DNA of 64,000 nt, taken from assembly GCF_020524345.1 (NCBI RefSeq), contig NZ_JAIVLH010000016.1:86252-150251 (forward strand). Reading direction: 5' to 3'. The DNA comes from Metabacillus niabensis. GTDB taxonomy: Bacteria > Bacillota > Bacilli > Bacillales > Bacillaceae. Made by a program: the position numbers and the translations under genes. Every line of letters begins with the position of its first letter. Position 1 is the stretch's first letter. Shown one piece after another: positions 43,888 to 53,786 of the stretch. The notes beneath the pieces were generated by a model. The model was given only the letters and a program-made list of their open reading frames with translations, ran no database searches and had not been told where the DNA came from.

Positions 43888-45711
43888 TTGCAACTTCAGG
43901 TAATGAACAGCCCGTTTAATCAGGAGCAAGCAGAGCTCCTTAATCGTCTTCTGCCAACTTTGACAGATTCTCAAAAAGTCTGGTTGAGCGGATATTTAGC
44001 TGCTACTCAGTCTGGTTCTGCTAGTGTTCCGGCTGGTCCCGAGGCACCGGTAGCAGGAGCAGTTGCTCAAGCTAATGTAAAGCCGGTATCAAAAGATGTT
44101 ACAATTCTTTATGGTTCACAAACAGGTAATGCCCAGAGTCTCGCTGACAAGTCAGGAAAAACACTCGAAGAGCGCGGTTATAAAGTGACTGTATCATCAA
44201 TGAGTGATTTCAAACCGAATAATTTAAAAAAGGTTGAGAATCTTCTTATTGTGGTGAGTACACATGGAGAGGGAGATCCACCGGATAATGCCTTATCATT
44301 CCATGAGTTTTTACATGGAAAGCGTGCTCCGAAGCTGGATGATCTTCGCTTCTCGGTGTTATCACTTGGTGATAGCTCATATGAGTTTTTCTGTCAAACA
44401 GGAAAAGAATTTGATCAACGTTTAGAAGATCTTGGAGGCACTCGTTTATACCCGCGTATTGACTGTGATCTTGATTTTGATGAGCCTGCTGCAGAATGGA
44501 TTGAAGGAGTGTATGCAGGATTAAGTGAAGTGCAGTCTGCAAGTGTTGAATCAGCATCAGCTGTTGCTGCAGCACCTGCTGTTGAATCAGCGTATTCCCG
44601 TACAAATCCTTTTAAAGCAGAAGTTCTTGAAAACCTTAATTTAAATGGTCGTGGTTCTAATAAAGAAACACGTCATGTAGAGTTATCTCTTGAAGGTTCC
44701 GGACTAACTTATGAGCCTGGTGACAGCCTTGGTGTGTATCCGGAGAATGATCCTGCGCTTGTTGAGCTAGTGTTAGAAACAACAAAATGGGATGGAAATC
44801 AAACAGTAACTGTTAATAAAGAAGAGATAACGCTGAAAGAAGCATTAAGCAAAAAACTCGAAATTACCGTACTGACAAAGCCTTTAATTGAAAAAGCAGC
44901 ACAGCTTTCTTCAAATGAAGAATTAAAAGCTCTTGTTGCTCCGGAAAAAATCAATGACTTAAAAACGTATATCGACGGACGTGATTTAATAGATTTACTT
45001 CGTGATTTTGGACCGTGGAATGTTTCGGCACAGGATTTTGTTGCGATTTTACGTAAAATGCCTTCCCGTTTGTACTCTATTTCTAGCAGTCTAGTAGCAA
45101 ACCCGGAAGAAGTTCATTTAACGATTGGTGCAGTTCGTTATGAAGCTCATGGCCGTAAACGAAATGGTGTGGCATCCATTTTAACTGCAGAACGCTTGCA
45201 GCCAGGTGATACATTACCGGTCTATATTCAACATAACCAAAACTTTAAGCTTCCGGAAAATCCGGACACACCGATTATCATGGTAGGACCTGGTACAGGT
45301 GTTGCACCTTTCCGTTCCTTTATGCAGGAGCGTGAAGAGATCGGTGCGGAAGGAAAGTCATGGATGTTCTTTGGAGATCAGCATTTTGTGACAGATTTCC
45401 TTTATCAGACAGAATGGCAAAAATGGTTAAAAGATGGCGTCCTAACGAAAATGGATGTTGCGTTCTCCCGTGATACAGAAGAAAAAGTTTATGTGCAACA
45501 TCGTATGAAGGAGCACAGCAAGGAACTATTCGAATGGCTTGAACAAGGTGCGGTTGTTTACATCTGTGGTGATGAAAAGCATATGGCACATGATGTACAT
45601 CAGACCCTTATCGATATTATAGAAGAAGAAGGCGGGTTAAGCCGTGAAAAAGCGGAAAACTACCTTGCCGACATGCAGCAAACGAAACGCTATCAGCGCG
45701 ATGTATATTGA
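43888..45711 (+). CDS. cysJ: Assimilatory sulfite reductase (NADPH), flavoprotein subunit
   Basis: 607 aa from TTG 43888 (reads LQLQVMNSPFNQEQAELLNR, matching the start known for B. subtilis CysJ) with GAGGTGG upstream. Residues about 75-215 form a flavodoxin domain (ILYGSQTGNAQSLADK, STHGEGDPPDNA, LGDSSYEFFCQTGKEFD). Residues about 240-440 are the FAD domain (RLYSISSS) and the rest the NADPH domain (GPGTGVAPFRSFMQER, YICGDEKHMAHDV). It passes electrons from NADPH to CysI for reduction of sulfite to sulfide. It forms an operon with cysI. Confidence 0.95.
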   Translation: MQLQVMNSPFNQEQAELLNRLLPTLTDSQKVWLSGYLAATQSGSASVPAGPEAPVAGAVAQANVKPVSKDVTILYGSQTGNAQSLADKSGKTLEERGYKVTVSSMSDFKPNNLKKVENLLIVVSTHGEGDPPDNALSFHEFLHGKRAPKLDDLRFSVLSLGDSSYEFFCQTGKEFDQRLEDLGGTRLYPRIDCDLDFDEPAAEWIEGVYAGLSEVQSASVESASAVAAAPAVESAYSRTNPFKAEVLENLNLNGRGSNKETRHVELSLEGSGLTYEPGDSLGVYPENDPALVELVLETTKWDGNQTVTVNKEEITLKEALSKKLEITVLTKPLIEKAAQLSSNEELKALVAPEKINDLKTYIDGRDLIDLLRDFGPWNVSAQDFVAILRKMPSRLYSISSSLVANPEEVHLTIGAVRYEAHGRKRNGVASILTAERLQPGDTLPVYIQHNQNFKLPENPDTPIIMVGPGTGVAPFRSFMQEREEIGAEGKSWMFFGDQHFVTDFLYQTEWQKWLKDGVLTKMDVAFSRDTEEKVYVQHRMKEHSKELFEWLEQGAVVYICGDEKHMAHDVHQTLIDIIEEEGGLSREKAENYLADMQQTKRYQRDVY

Positions 45712-45740
45712 TCTTTGATTGAAAGGAGTTTTTCTAGAAC

Positions 45741-47459
45741 ATGGCGAACCAAATATTAAAAGCACCAGAAGGCGCTCCAAGTGATGTTGAACGTATTAAA
45801 GAAGAAAGTGACTACTTGCGCGGTACGCTTAAAGAATCCATGCTTGAGCGACTAAGCGCTGGGATTTCTGATGATGATAACCGCCTGATGAAGCACCACG
45901 GAAGCTATTTGCAGGATGATCGTGACCTTCGTAATGAACGTCAGAAGCAAAAATTAGAGCCAGCTTATCAATTTATGCTGCGTGTTCGATTACCGGGCGG
46001 AGTTGCAACACCTGATCAATGGCTTGTAATGGATGATCTTGCAAATAAATACGGAAATGGAACACTAAAGCTTACAACTCGTATGACATTCCAAATGCAT
46101 GGTATTCTAAAATGGAATATGAAGCCAACAATTCAAGGCATTCATGCATCATTAATGGATACGATTGCTGCTTGTGGAGATGTTAACCGTAATGTAATGT
46201 GTGTCGCAAATCCTTATCAATCAACTGTCCATGAAGAAGTGTACCAATGGTCTAAAAAGCTAAGTGATGATTTACTTCCTCGCACAAGAGCTTACCATGA
46301 AATATGGCTTGATGAAGAAAGAGTAGCAGGTACACCAGATATTGAAGAAGTTGAGCCAATGTATGGCCCGCTTTATTTACCACGTAAGTTTAAAATTGGG
46401 ATTGCTGTACCACCGTCAAACGATGTCGATGTATTTTCTCAAGACTTAGGCTTAATCGCGATTGTTGAAAACGACAAGCTTGTTGGTTTTAACGTAGCAA
46501 TTGGTGGCGGAATGGGGATGTCACATGGTGATAAGGCGACATATCCACAGCTTGCAAAAGTAATCGGCTTCTGTAAACCGGAACAAATCTATGATGTTGC
46601 AGAAAAAGTTATCACCATTCAACGTGATTACGGAAATCGTTCATCTCGTAAAAATGCCCGCTTCAAATATACTGTTGATCGATTAGGATTGGAAAATGTT
46701 GTAGAAGAACTTCATAATCGTCTTGGCTGGAGTCTTGATGAAGCAAAACCATTCAACTTTGACCATAACGGTGATCGCTATGGTTGGGTAAAAGGTGTGA
46801 AAGGAAAATGGAATTTCACATTATTCATTGAAGGTGGCCGTGTAACAGACTATGAAAACTACAAACTGATGACTGGAATAAGAGAAATCGCGAAAATTCA
46901 CAAAGGCGATTTCCGTTTAACAGCGAACCAAAATCTAATCATCGGAAATGTATCAACACAGAAAAAGAAAAAAATCGATGAGATTATTGAAAAATATGGT
47001 CTAACCGATGGTAAGCATTACTCTGCATTACGCCGCAGCGCTCTTGCATGTGTGGCGTTACCAACATGTGGTTTAGCGATGGCAGAAGCAGAACGTTATC
47101 TACCAACACTTATCGATAAAATCGATGAAATTGTTGATCAAAACGGTCTTAATGATAAAGAGATTACGATCCGTATGACAGGCTGTCCAAACGGATGTGC
47201 ACGCCATGCGTTAGGCGAAATCGGATTTATCGGAAAAGCCCCTGGTAAATACAATATGTATTTAGGTGCAGCGCATGACGGAACACGTTTAAGCAAAATG
47301 TACCGTGAAAACATCGGAGAAGAAGAAATTTTGAAAGAGCTTGGTACAATTCTTCCACGCTATGCAAAAGAGCGTAAAGAAAACGAGCACTTTGGGGACT
47401 TCGTAATCCGCGCAGGTATTATTAAAGCAACAACAGATGGTACAAATTTTCATGATTGA
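45741..47459 (+). CDS. cysI: Assimilatory sulfite reductase, hemoprotein beta subunit
   Basis: 572 aa, 29 nt after cysJ with AAAGGAG upstream. Two ferredoxin-like/siroheme repeats. The four Cys that bind the 4Fe-4S cluster and siroheme are in [18 protein letters not shown] (C-x5-C) and [17 protein letters not shown] (C-x3-C). The conserved Arg/Lys sulfite pocket is in [13 protein letters not shown]. It reduces sulfite to sulfide. A terminator follows directly. Its sulfite supply could come from sulfate reduction or from the sulfonate-type monooxygenase cluster. Confidence 0.96.
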   Translation: MANQILKAPEGAPSDVERIKEESDYLRGTLKESMLERLSAGISDDDNRLMKHHGSYLQDDRDLRNERQKQKLEPAYQFMLRVRLPGGVATPDQWLVMDDLANKYGNGTLKLTTRMTFQMHGILKWNMKPTIQGIHASLMDTIAACGDVNRNVMCVANPYQSTVHEEVYQWSKKLSDDLLPRTRAYHEIWLDEERVAGTPDIEEVEPMYGPLYLPRKFKIGIAVPPSNDVDVFSQDLGLIAIVENDKLVGFNVAIGGGMGMSHGDKATYPQLAKVIGFCKPEQIYDVAEKVITIQRDYGNRSSRKNARFKYTVDRLGLENVVEELHNRLGWSLDEAKPFNFDHNGDRYGWVKGVKGKWNFTLFIEGGRVTDYENYKLMTGIREIAKIHKGDFRLTANQNLIIGNVSTQKKKKIDEIIEKYGLTDGKHYSALRRSALACVALPTCGLAMAEAERYLPTLIDKIDEIVDQNGLNDKEITIRMTGCPNGCARHALGEIGFIGKAPGKYNMYLGAAHDGTRLSKMYRENIGEEEILKELGTILPRYAKERKENEHFGDFVIRAGIIKATTDGTNFHD

Positions 47460-47465
47460 TAAAGA

Positions 47466-47494
47466 GAGCCAAGGAGAAATCCTTGGTTTTTTAT
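47466..47494 (+). terminator. Intrinsic terminator after cysI
   Basis: CCAAGGA-GAAA-TCCTTGG followed by TTTTTTATTTT. Confidence 0.9.
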
Positions 47495-47649
47495 TTTATC
47501 CAAGAGGTAAATTTACCTTAGTTCAATGACTTGCAATGAAGGTAATTTCATGATATATTATCTTTAAATCGAGATATTTGAATTAAGTGTATTTATGAAC
47601 GTAAAAAAATCATAATAAATAGTACATTCATGATAACGGAGGAATGAAA

Positions 47650-48627
47650 ATGAACCATTTAAAAGGAATACACCATGTAACAGCTATTACAAGTAGTGCA
47701 GAAAAAAATTATGAATTTTTCACTTTTGTTTTAGGGATGCGGTTAGTGAAGAAAACAGTTAATCAGGATGATATTCAGACTTATCATTTATTTTTTGCTG
47801 ATGATGTAGGCAGTGCAGGAACGGATATGACTTTCTTCGATTTCCCTGGGATTCCGAAAGGGGTTCATGGAACGAATGAGATTTCAAAAACATCATTTCG
47901 GGTTCCAACCGATGCTTCACTTGATTATTGGGTCAATCGTTTTGATCGTTTAGAAGTTAATCATACAGGAATTAAAGAACAATTTGGCAAGAAAACACTG
48001 TCCTTTGTTGATTATGATGATCAACACTATCAGTTAATTTCCGATGAGCATAATAAGGGAGTTGCATCAGGTACACCTTGGCAAAAAGGACCTATTCCAT
48101 TAGAACATGCTATTACAGGCTTGGGGCCAATCTTTATCAGAATCTCCAATTTTGATCAACTAAAGGAAGTATTAGAAAAAGCTCTTTTATTTAAGGAAAT
48201 TGCCCAGGAAGGATCTTTTCATTTATTTGAAGTGGGTGAGGGAGGAAACGGAGCACAAGTAATTGTAGAACATAATGTAATGCTTCCTCAAGGAATTCAA
48301 GGCTTTGGTACAGTCCACCATGTAGCCTTCCGTGTAGAAGATCGTAATGTGTTAGAAGAGTGGATTACCAGAATGGAAAACATAGGATTCCACACATCAG
48401 GATATGTAAACAGACATTTCTTTGAATCATTATATGCTAGGGTTGCACCTCAAATTTTATTTGAATTTGCAACAGATGGTCCAGGATTTATGGGGGATGA
48501 GCCTTATGAAACATTAGGTGAAAAACTCTCACTGCCACCATTTCTTGAACCAAAACGTGAACAAATTGAAAAAATGGTTCGTCCGATTGACACAGTAAGA
48601 AGTACAAAGGAATTTGTAAAAGAATAG
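47650..48627 (+). CDS. Ring-cleaving dioxygenase, VOC (glyoxalase) superfamily
   Basis: 325 aa from ATG 47650, 6 nt behind GGAGGA; ATG 47644 would abut the site. Two VOC modules: residues 1-130 begin with GIHHVTAITSSAEKNYEFFTFVLGMRLVKKTVNQDD (metal His in the first strand), and residues 150-300 contain GFGTVHHVAFRVED (second metal His) and SLYARVAPQILFEFATDGPGF (metal Glu). This is the MhqO/MhqA-like group, which in B. subtilis degrades quinone or hydroquinone adducts. It appears monocistronic. Confidence 0.9.
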   Translation: MNHLKGIHHVTAITSSAEKNYEFFTFVLGMRLVKKTVNQDDIQTYHLFFADDVGSAGTDMTFFDFPGIPKGVHGTNEISKTSFRVPTDASLDYWVNRFDRLEVNHTGIKEQFGKKTLSFVDYDDQHYQLISDEHNKGVASGTPWQKGPIPLEHAITGLGPIFIRISNFDQLKEVLEKALLFKEIAQEGSFHLFEVGEGGNGAQVIVEHNVMLPQGIQGFGTVHHVAFRVEDRNVLEEWITRMENIGFHTSGYVNRHFFESLYARVAPQILFEFATDGPGFMGDEPYETLGEKLSLPPFLEPKREQIEKMVRPIDTVRSTKEFVKE

Positions 48628-48720
48628 TCTTAAGAAAAAATTAAGTTCCATCTCAGTTGCTTTGACGGTATACTTACATTTGTGGGTTTACCGATTAAAG
48701 AATGATAGGAGCTTATAAAG

Positions 48721-49557
48721 ATGGATTTTATTACAATCTTAAAAGCTGTTATATTAGGCTTGGTAGAAGGATTAACAGAATTTGCACCAGTTTCTTCAAC
48801 AGGTCATATGATTATTGTTGATGATATGTGGTTACAATCAGAAGAATTTTTAACAAAATATGTTGCAAATACATTTAAAATTGTTATTCAACTAGGGTCG
48901 ATATTAGCAGTTGTCGTTGTATTTAAAGACAGATTTATTCAAATGCTGGGATTGAGCAGATTTAGCAAAAGAGTACAAAAAAGGACTACTCAGAATCGAC
49001 TAAAGCTTTCACAAGTTATTGTCGGGTTAATTCCGGCAGGTGTTTTAGGCGTTTTGTTTGAGGATTATATCGATGAGTATTTATTCTCAATCGAGACCGT
49101 GTTAATCGGGTTAGTTGTGGGTGCGCTCTTAATGATTGCTGCTGACCTTTTCGGTCCAAAAGCATCAAAGATTGATACGGTTGACCAAATTACGTACAAG
49201 CAGGCATTATCAGTGGGGCTTATTCAGTGTCTTTCATTATGGCCGGGTTTTTCACGCTCTGGCTCGACGATTTCAGGTGGAGTGTTATTGGGAATGAGCC
49301 ACCGTGCAGCAGCTGATTTTACATTTATTATGGCTGTACCGATTATGGCGGGAGCAAGCTTTCTATCTCTACTTAAAAACTGGCAATACTTCACACTTGA
49401 TGCCATGCCGTTTTTTATCGCAGGATTTATTAGTGCCTTTGTTTTTGCGTTAATATCAATCCGCTTTTTCTTGAAATTGATTAATAAAATTAAATTAATG
49501 CCATTTGCGATCTACCGTATTGTGCTGGTTGTCGTGATTTGGGTATTGTACTTCTAA
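48721..49557 (+). CDS. uppP: Undecaprenyl-diphosphatase (bacitracin resistance, UppP/BacA)
   Basis: 278 aa, ATG behind AGGAG. The two signature motifs are present: GLVEGLTEFAPVSSTGHMI (residues about 13-31, catalytic E-x4-E variant and Ser/His) and CLSLWPGFSRSGSTISGG (about residues 165-183, catalytic R-S). Seven to eight membrane helices. It dephosphorylates undecaprenyl pyrophosphate and so recycles the cell-wall lipid carrier and lowers bacitracin sensitivity. It is a single gene with its own terminator. Confidence 0.95.
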   Translation: MDFITILKAVILGLVEGLTEFAPVSSTGHMIIVDDMWLQSEEFLTKYVANTFKIVIQLGSILAVVVVFKDRFIQMLGLSRFSKRVQKRTTQNRLKLSQVIVGLIPAGVLGVLFEDYIDEYLFSIETVLIGLVVGALLMIAADLFGPKASKIDTVDQITYKQALSVGLIQCLSLWPGFSRSGSTISGGVLLGMSHRAAADFTFIMAVPIMAGASFLSLLKNWQYFTLDAMPFFIAGFISAFVFALISIRFFLKLINKIKLMPFAIYRIVLVVVIWVLYF

Positions 49558-49567
49558 GCATATTTAT

Positions 49568-49612
49568 AAAGAGAAGAGATTAACATAATGTTGATTTTCT
49601 TCTCTTTTTTTA
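49568..49612 (+). terminator. Intrinsic terminator after uppP
   Basis: AAAGAGAA pairs with TTCTCTTT; an inner AACATAATGTT palindrome extends it, then TTTTTTA. Confidence 0.8.
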
Positions 49613-49689
49613 TTTTTAGTATTTAAAAGATGAATGAAAGCGGATAAGATAAATAAATACACAGAGTAAGCTACATAAGGAGGTTTATT

Positions 49690-50898
49690 TTGACTGGTGA
49701 TATCGAAGTTCAGAAGCTCTCACTCTATGATCATATTTTGTTTATTCTAATTACCTTTATTTATTGGTTTTCACTTTATATTTATGTGCCGGTATTTGTT
49801 TCATATTTGGACTATTTAGGTGGTACATATACGATCGTTGGATTTATCGTCGGAAGCTATGGGATTATGCAAATTTTATTGCGACTTCCGGTTGGAGTTG
49901 TCTCAGATCGCCTGCAAATTCGGAAGCCTTTTGTAATAGCTGGCCTAGTGACAGGAGTGATTAGCTGTCTTGGTTTTGCTTTAACGGAGAGTATAGAGTT
50001 TGCTTTGGTATCAAGGTTTATTTCCGGCATTACAGCATCGATGTGGGTTGCATTTACTGTTCTATATGCGAGCTATTTTAAGCAAGAAGACACAACAAGA
50101 GCTATGGGGAATGTACAGTTTATTACAGTTGCTTCCCAACTTATAAGTATGGGTTTGAGTGGATACCTCGTGACTCAATGGGGGTGGAAATCTCCATTTT
50201 GGATAGGAGGATTTGTTGGAATACTTGGGATCTTGTTAGCGCTTCGAATAAAAGAATCAAAGAAGAAAACAGAGACTAAGAAGATGAAAATGAGCGAACT
50301 AAATGAAGTCTTAAGAGAGCCGACTGTCTTAAAAGCAGCAATCTTATCAGCTCTTGCTCATGCTGTCCTATTTATTACGATGTTTGGATTTACACCAGAT
50401 TATGCGCTAAAAATAGGTGCCTCAAAGGAGAGCCTTATTTATTTAGTATTTAGCTTTATGGTCCCCCATGCAATTGCGCCTATTATAACTGGAAGATATT
50501 TAGCTGGAATTTTTCAAAAGTGGAAAATCTTAGTTGTAGGATTCTTTGGTTCATTTGTGTTTTCAGTTATTATTCCGTTTATAAATAACCTGGAAGTTCT
50601 TTATCTTACACAAGCAGTTAATGGCTTTGCCCAAGGGATGACCATACCATTGTTAATGGGAATGGCGATTCAAACCATTCCGAATAGAAAACGCGCCACT
50701 GCGATGGGGTTGTTTCAAGCGGTGTATGCAATCGGTATTTTTCTAGGGCCATTTATCTCAGGTTTATTTTCTGGGGAGGGAACATTTCTACCAGTATTTT
50801 TGACCGCAGGCGCAGCAGGACTAATTGGAATGTTCTTATCACTGAAATGGGGATATCAATATTCACCTCTATCAAAAAAGAAAATAGAGTCGATGTAG
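49690..50898 (+). CDS. MFS transporter
   Basis: 402 aa starting at TTG with AAGGAGG 7 nt upstream. Twelve membrane segments. The MFS motif A is clear in loop 2-3 (GVVSDRLQIRKP), and the repeat in loop 8-9 is weaker. It belongs to the 12-helix drug/metabolite group; the sequence gives no specific substrate. It lies 82 nt before the aldehyde dehydrogenase gene without a clear terminator, so the two may be cotranscribed. Confidence 0.87.
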   Translation: MTGDIEVQKLSLYDHILFILITFIYWFSLYIYVPVFVSYLDYLGGTYTIVGFIVGSYGIMQILLRLPVGVVSDRLQIRKPFVIAGLVTGVISCLGFALTESIEFALVSRFISGITASMWVAFTVLYASYFKQEDTTRAMGNVQFITVASQLISMGLSGYLVTQWGWKSPFWIGGFVGILGILLALRIKESKKKTETKKMKMSELNEVLREPTVLKAAILSALAHAVLFITMFGFTPDYALKIGASKESLIYLVFSFMVPHAIAPIITGRYLAGIFQKWKILVVGFFGSFVFSVIIPFINNLEVLYLTQAVNGFAQGMTIPLLMGMAIQTIPNRKRATAMGLFQAVYAIGIFLGPFISGLFSGEGTFLPVFLTAGAAGLIGMFLSLKWGYQYSPLSKKKIESM

Positions 50899-50980
50899 GA
50901 AAGTGGAATGATAAACTTTGACATCTTCCCCTTATGAGGTCTATATTAACAGATGATAAGCTCTATTAGGAGGAATTGTC

Positions 50981-52375
50981 ATGGCTCAATTGAGTGAACA
51001 GACCGTTGAATCTGTATCAACAGTTGTTCAACTTCAAAAAAACTTCTTTCATAACGGTCAAACAAAGTCAAAGGACTTCAGAAAAAAAATGCTTCAAACC
51101 CTTGCTGATCAGGTTCGGAAACATGAAAAAGCAATATGTAAGGCACTTAAACTTGATTTAAATAAATCTGAAACTGAAGCATATATGACTGAAATTGGCT
51201 TTTTGTTAGAGGAGATAAAATTTACATTAAAGCATTTAGATAAATGGATGAAGCCTGAAAAGGTAAAAACAGCGAAAACACATATAGGATCTAAAGGTAT
51301 TAGAGTAGCTGAGCCTTATGGTGTCACGCTCATCATTGCACCATGGAATTATCCGTTTCAGCTACAACTGGCCCCCCTTATTGGAGCTATTGCAGCAGGA
51401 AATACAGCCATTTTAAAGCCTTCCGAATTAACACCACATACATCTTCAATACTGGTAAAGTTAATTCAAGAAGCGTTTGACCCTGCTTATGTGACTGTGA
51501 TGGAAGGTGGAGTCGAGACAACAAGCTTTTTATTAGATCAACCATTCGACTATATCTTTTTTACTGGAAGTGTCCCTGTTGGGAAAATAGTGATGAAGGC
51601 TGCTGCCGAAAGATTAATTCCGATCACGTTAGAGCTTGGTGGGAAGAGCCCTTGCATTGTAGACCGATCAGCCAATTTGGAGCTTGCTGCAAAGAGAATT
51701 ATGTTTGGAAAGCTAATGAATGCCGGTCAAACCTGTATTGCACCGGATTACCTCTTTCTCGATAAAAAAATTAAAGAGCCATTAATCGAAGAATTAAAAA
51801 AGGTGATTGTTGATTTTTATGGTGAAAACGCAATTCAAAATGAAGAGTTTACAAAAATTGTAAATGACCGTCATTTTCATCGCTTAAAGAGTTACTTATC
51901 AGATGGAACGATCCTGTTTGGCGGCCAATCAGATGAAAGCCAACTAAAGATAAATCCAACACTGATCAAACCAAAAGATCTTACATCTCCTCTAATGACA
52001 GATGAAATCTTTGGACCAATACTGCCCATCTTGGAGTACGATAACATACAAGAAGCAGTTGATTTTATTAATAGCCGTCCAAAGCCATTAGCTTTATACG
52101 TTTTTACAACAAATGATGAGGTAGCAAAACAAGTCACTGAGTCTACTTCATTTGGTGGTGGGTGTATTAATGATACACTTATGCATATTGCAACGCCATA
52201 CCTGCCTTTTGGAGGTGTTGGTGAAAGTGGAATGGGAACATATCATGGGGAGGCGAGCTTTCAAACGTTTTCCCATTATAAGAGTGTACTCAAACAAACC
52301 GATCGTTTTGATTTCAGCTTCAGGTATCCAAATGCAAAAAATAGTTTAAAAATGATGAAAAAATTGATGAAGTAA
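50981..52375 (+). CDS. Aldehyde dehydrogenase family protein (YwdH-like)
   Basis: 464 aa, ATG behind AGGAGGAA. Class-3 (fatty-aldehyde) type without N-terminal extension. Catalytic Cys in MNAGQTCIAPDYLF (about residue 250), general-base Glu in LELGGKSPCIV (about residue 216), NAD-binding TGSVPVGKIVMKAA and the YGVTLIIAPWNYPFQLQL motif near residue 110. The C-terminal extension SLKMMKKLMK resembles membrane-associated ALDH3 tails. It oxidises aldehydes to acids. A perfect terminator follows. Confidence 0.92.
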   Translation: MAQLSEQTVESVSTVVQLQKNFFHNGQTKSKDFRKKMLQTLADQVRKHEKAICKALKLDLNKSETEAYMTEIGFLLEEIKFTLKHLDKWMKPEKVKTAKTHIGSKGIRVAEPYGVTLIIAPWNYPFQLQLAPLIGAIAAGNTAILKPSELTPHTSSILVKLIQEAFDPAYVTVMEGGVETTSFLLDQPFDYIFFTGSVPVGKIVMKAAAERLIPITLELGGKSPCIVDRSANLELAAKRIMFGKLMNAGQTCIAPDYLFLDKKIKEPLIEELKKVIVDFYGENAIQNEEFTKIVNDRHFHRLKSYLSDGTILFGGQSDESQLKINPTLIKPKDLTSPLMTDEIFGPILPILEYDNIQEAVDFINSRPKPLALYVFTTNDEVAKQVTESTSFGGGCINDTLMHIATPYLPFGGVGESGMGTYHGEASFQTFSHYKSVLKQTDRFDFSFRYPNAKNSLKMMKKLMK

Positions 52376-52382
52376 AGTAACG

Positions 52383-52414
52383 AAAGGATCAGTTATGGGA
52401 ACTGATCCTTTTTA
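52383..52414 (+). terminator. Intrinsic terminator after the aldehyde dehydrogenase gene
   Basis: AAGGATCAGTT pairs with AACTGATCCTT, followed by TTTAT. Confidence 0.9.
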
Positions 52415-52451
52415 TACGATCAGAAAGTATCTAAATTTTATGGATGATAGT

Positions 52452-52510
52452 ATAAGAAAAACTAGGGCTTTTGCCAATAGGACTTGGCGACAAGCCTTAG
52501 TTTTTCTTAT
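52452..52510. repeat. Long imperfect hairpin in intergenic region
   Basis: ATAAGAAAAACTA-GGCTT on the left pairs with AAGCC-TTAGTTTTTCTTAT on the right. An inner TGCCAA/TTGGCG stem continues the pairing around a TAGGAC loop. It lies between the aldehyde dehydrogenase terminator and the Fur-box promoter. Possible roles: bidirectional terminator or small structured RNA. Confidence 0.5.
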
Positions 52511-52529
52511 ATATTTCACGAGATGAATC

Positions 52530-52559
52530 TTGACAGTGAGAACACTTTTCAATTAGAAT
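52530..52559 (+). promoter_or_regulatory. Promoter of the Fur-controlled operon
   Basis: TTGACA (52530-52535), 18-nt spacer, TAGAAT (52554-52559), immediately followed by the Fur box, so a bound repressor would cover the transcription start. Confidence 0.7.
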
Positions 52560-52566
52560 TATAAAA

Positions 52567-52588
52567 GATAATGATAATCATTATCATT
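52567..52588. promoter_or_regulatory. fur box: Fur box
   Basis: GATAATGATAATCATTATCA followed by TT. It contains the full 19-bp GATAATGATAATCATTATC palindrome and therefore the 7-1-7 core TGATAAT-C-ATTATCA without mismatch. A perfect site indicates strong iron-dependent repression of the three-gene operon behind it. Confidence 0.93.
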
Positions 52589-52611
52589 AAATGAAAGGAA
52601 GTGTTCTCTAA

Positions 52612-53334
52612 ATGATGAATGAAAACAAACATATAGTAGAGAAGCATGTGATGCAAGATCATTTAGAGTCTTTTATAAAATGTCCGTACCAAGTTTACTA
52701 TTTTCAGCTCCTCCATGAAAAAGAGCGAATGTGGAGACAGAATATCCAAGCAGTCATCAATTCAATTGTTCATACATATTATGAGCTTCATTTAGAAGAT
52801 CAGACAAAGCTATCTGCATTAAAGGTAATAAATGAGTGTTGGCACCAAGTCAGGTTTGATTTTTTTCAGTCCAGGGAAGAGTATTATATGGTTTTAGCCA
52901 AAATAACGGATCATTTGCTTCAGTTTCTCTCAACGAAAAGTAAGCAACCGCCGCTTTTCTTATATGAGAAACTATACATAAAGGGTTTAGAATCTCAAGC
53001 CTCCATTACGATTGAAGTAGCAGAATGGTCAGCTACATCTTTTTCAGTAAAAAAATTTCTGTTAGAGGCAGATCAGCAGTTGATGGAAAGATATAGTCAA
53101 CTCGTTTCGGTTTTCTCTTACGAATCTTTGGGAATGCTACCTGAAAAGATTGAAATTGTTTCTTTATTAGATGGAAGAATAACTGCCTTTTATCCAAGTA
53201 AACAAGATATTCCTAAGGGAGTTCAATATTTAGAGTATATAAAGCAACTCGTTAATGAAAACAATCAAGGGTGCTTTGAATGTCCTTTAACAAAACAATG
53301 CAAAGATATATTTAAAGATCAAAATGTCCATTAA
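52612..53334 (+). CDS. AddB/Cas4-like Fe-S cluster protein with degenerate nuclease core
   Basis: 240 aa, ATG behind AAAGGAAG. N-terminal HLESFIKCPYQVYYFQLLHE followed by INSIVHTYYEL resembles the start of RecB-type PD-(D/E)XK domains (CP-x-x-F/Y-Y, then GTIVHE-like). QLMERYSQLVSVFSYESLG and EKIEIVSLLDGRITAFYP fit motif QxxxY and the end of the fold. The active-site Asp and Glu-x-Lys are not visible: the corresponding segment reads EVAEWSATSFSVKKF. Four Cys fit the AddB/Cas4 iron-sulfur pattern: C24, C221-x2-C224-x5-C230. Iron-repressed by its Fur box. Role unknown; the cluster may be an iron-status sensor. All of the homology is by eye. Confidence 0.65.
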   Translation: MMNENKHIVEKHVMQDHLESFIKCPYQVYYFQLLHEKERMWRQNIQAVINSIVHTYYELHLEDQTKLSALKVINECWHQVRFDFFQSREEYYMVLAKITDHLLQFLSTKSKQPPLFLYEKLYIKGLESQASITIEVAEWSATSFSVKKFLLEADQQLMERYSQLVSVFSYESLGMLPEKIEIVSLLDGRITAFYPSKQDIPKGVQYLEYIKQLVNENNQGCFECPLTKQCKDIFKDQNVH

Positions 53335-53350
53335 GAGAGGAGTTTCGACT

Positions 53351-53764
53351 ATGCATCACTATTTTATCGTGAATCAACAGTTCCAACACTTTGTCGAGTG
53401 TTTTTGTCCAGATGGGGAGCATGAAGATATGCTGACAATTAAGCGTGGAGAATTATTGGAAGTAACAAATGAACGTACATATGTATATGATCAGGGTTGG
53501 TATAACATGGTTATTCTGAATTCTGATAAGTATATATATATGGCATTAGACGACTTAGAAAAGTATTTCATTAAAGGGTATATTTATTCGTTAATGGATT
53601 TGGAATTACATATTAATCACTTGAAATTTCAGGTTGATCAGTCTCTTGGGAATGGTGATGAGGATACATTCTTAGAAGCGACAAATGGCTTGAAAAAGTC
53701 CAATGAGTTAAAATTAATGTTAGAAAGACATTTAAATAGTATGACGGAAAATTATCTAATGTAG
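53351..53764 (+). CDS. IDEAL-domain-like protein
   Basis: 137 aa from ATG 53351 behind GAGAGGAG; the longer frame overlaps the previous gene. Residues 1-90 are a YpiB-like mixed alpha/beta region (LEVTNERTYVYDQGWYNMVIL). Residues about 93-125 read FQVDQSLGNGDEDTFLEATNGLKK, matching the IDEAL pattern (I-D-x-A-L-D-x-x-D-x-x-x-F-x-x-L-T) with S for A at the key position. IDEAL proteins in B. subtilis (YpiB group, and as a tail of some regulators) have mostly unknown roles. Second gene of the Fur-controlled operon, 17 nt after the Fe-S protein gene. Confidence 0.65.
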   Translation: MHHYFIVNQQFQHFVECFCPDGEHEDMLTIKRGELLEVTNERTYVYDQGWYNMVILNSDKYIYMALDDLEKYFIKGYIYSLMDLELHINHLKFQVDQSLGNGDEDTFLEATNGLKKSNELKLMLERHLNSMTENYLM

Positions 53765-53786
53765 GTATTTATAGGATGTGAAAGAA

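Noticed and set aside
43883..45711. cysJ starting at GTG 43873
   Set aside because: That codon lies inside the ribosome binding site; TTG 43888 gives the known CysJ N-terminus.
52591..52611. Six-codon upstream ORF (MKGSVL) before the Fe-S gene
   Set aside because: Its ATG lacks a ribosome binding site; the short frame contains the site of the real gene and is probably chance.
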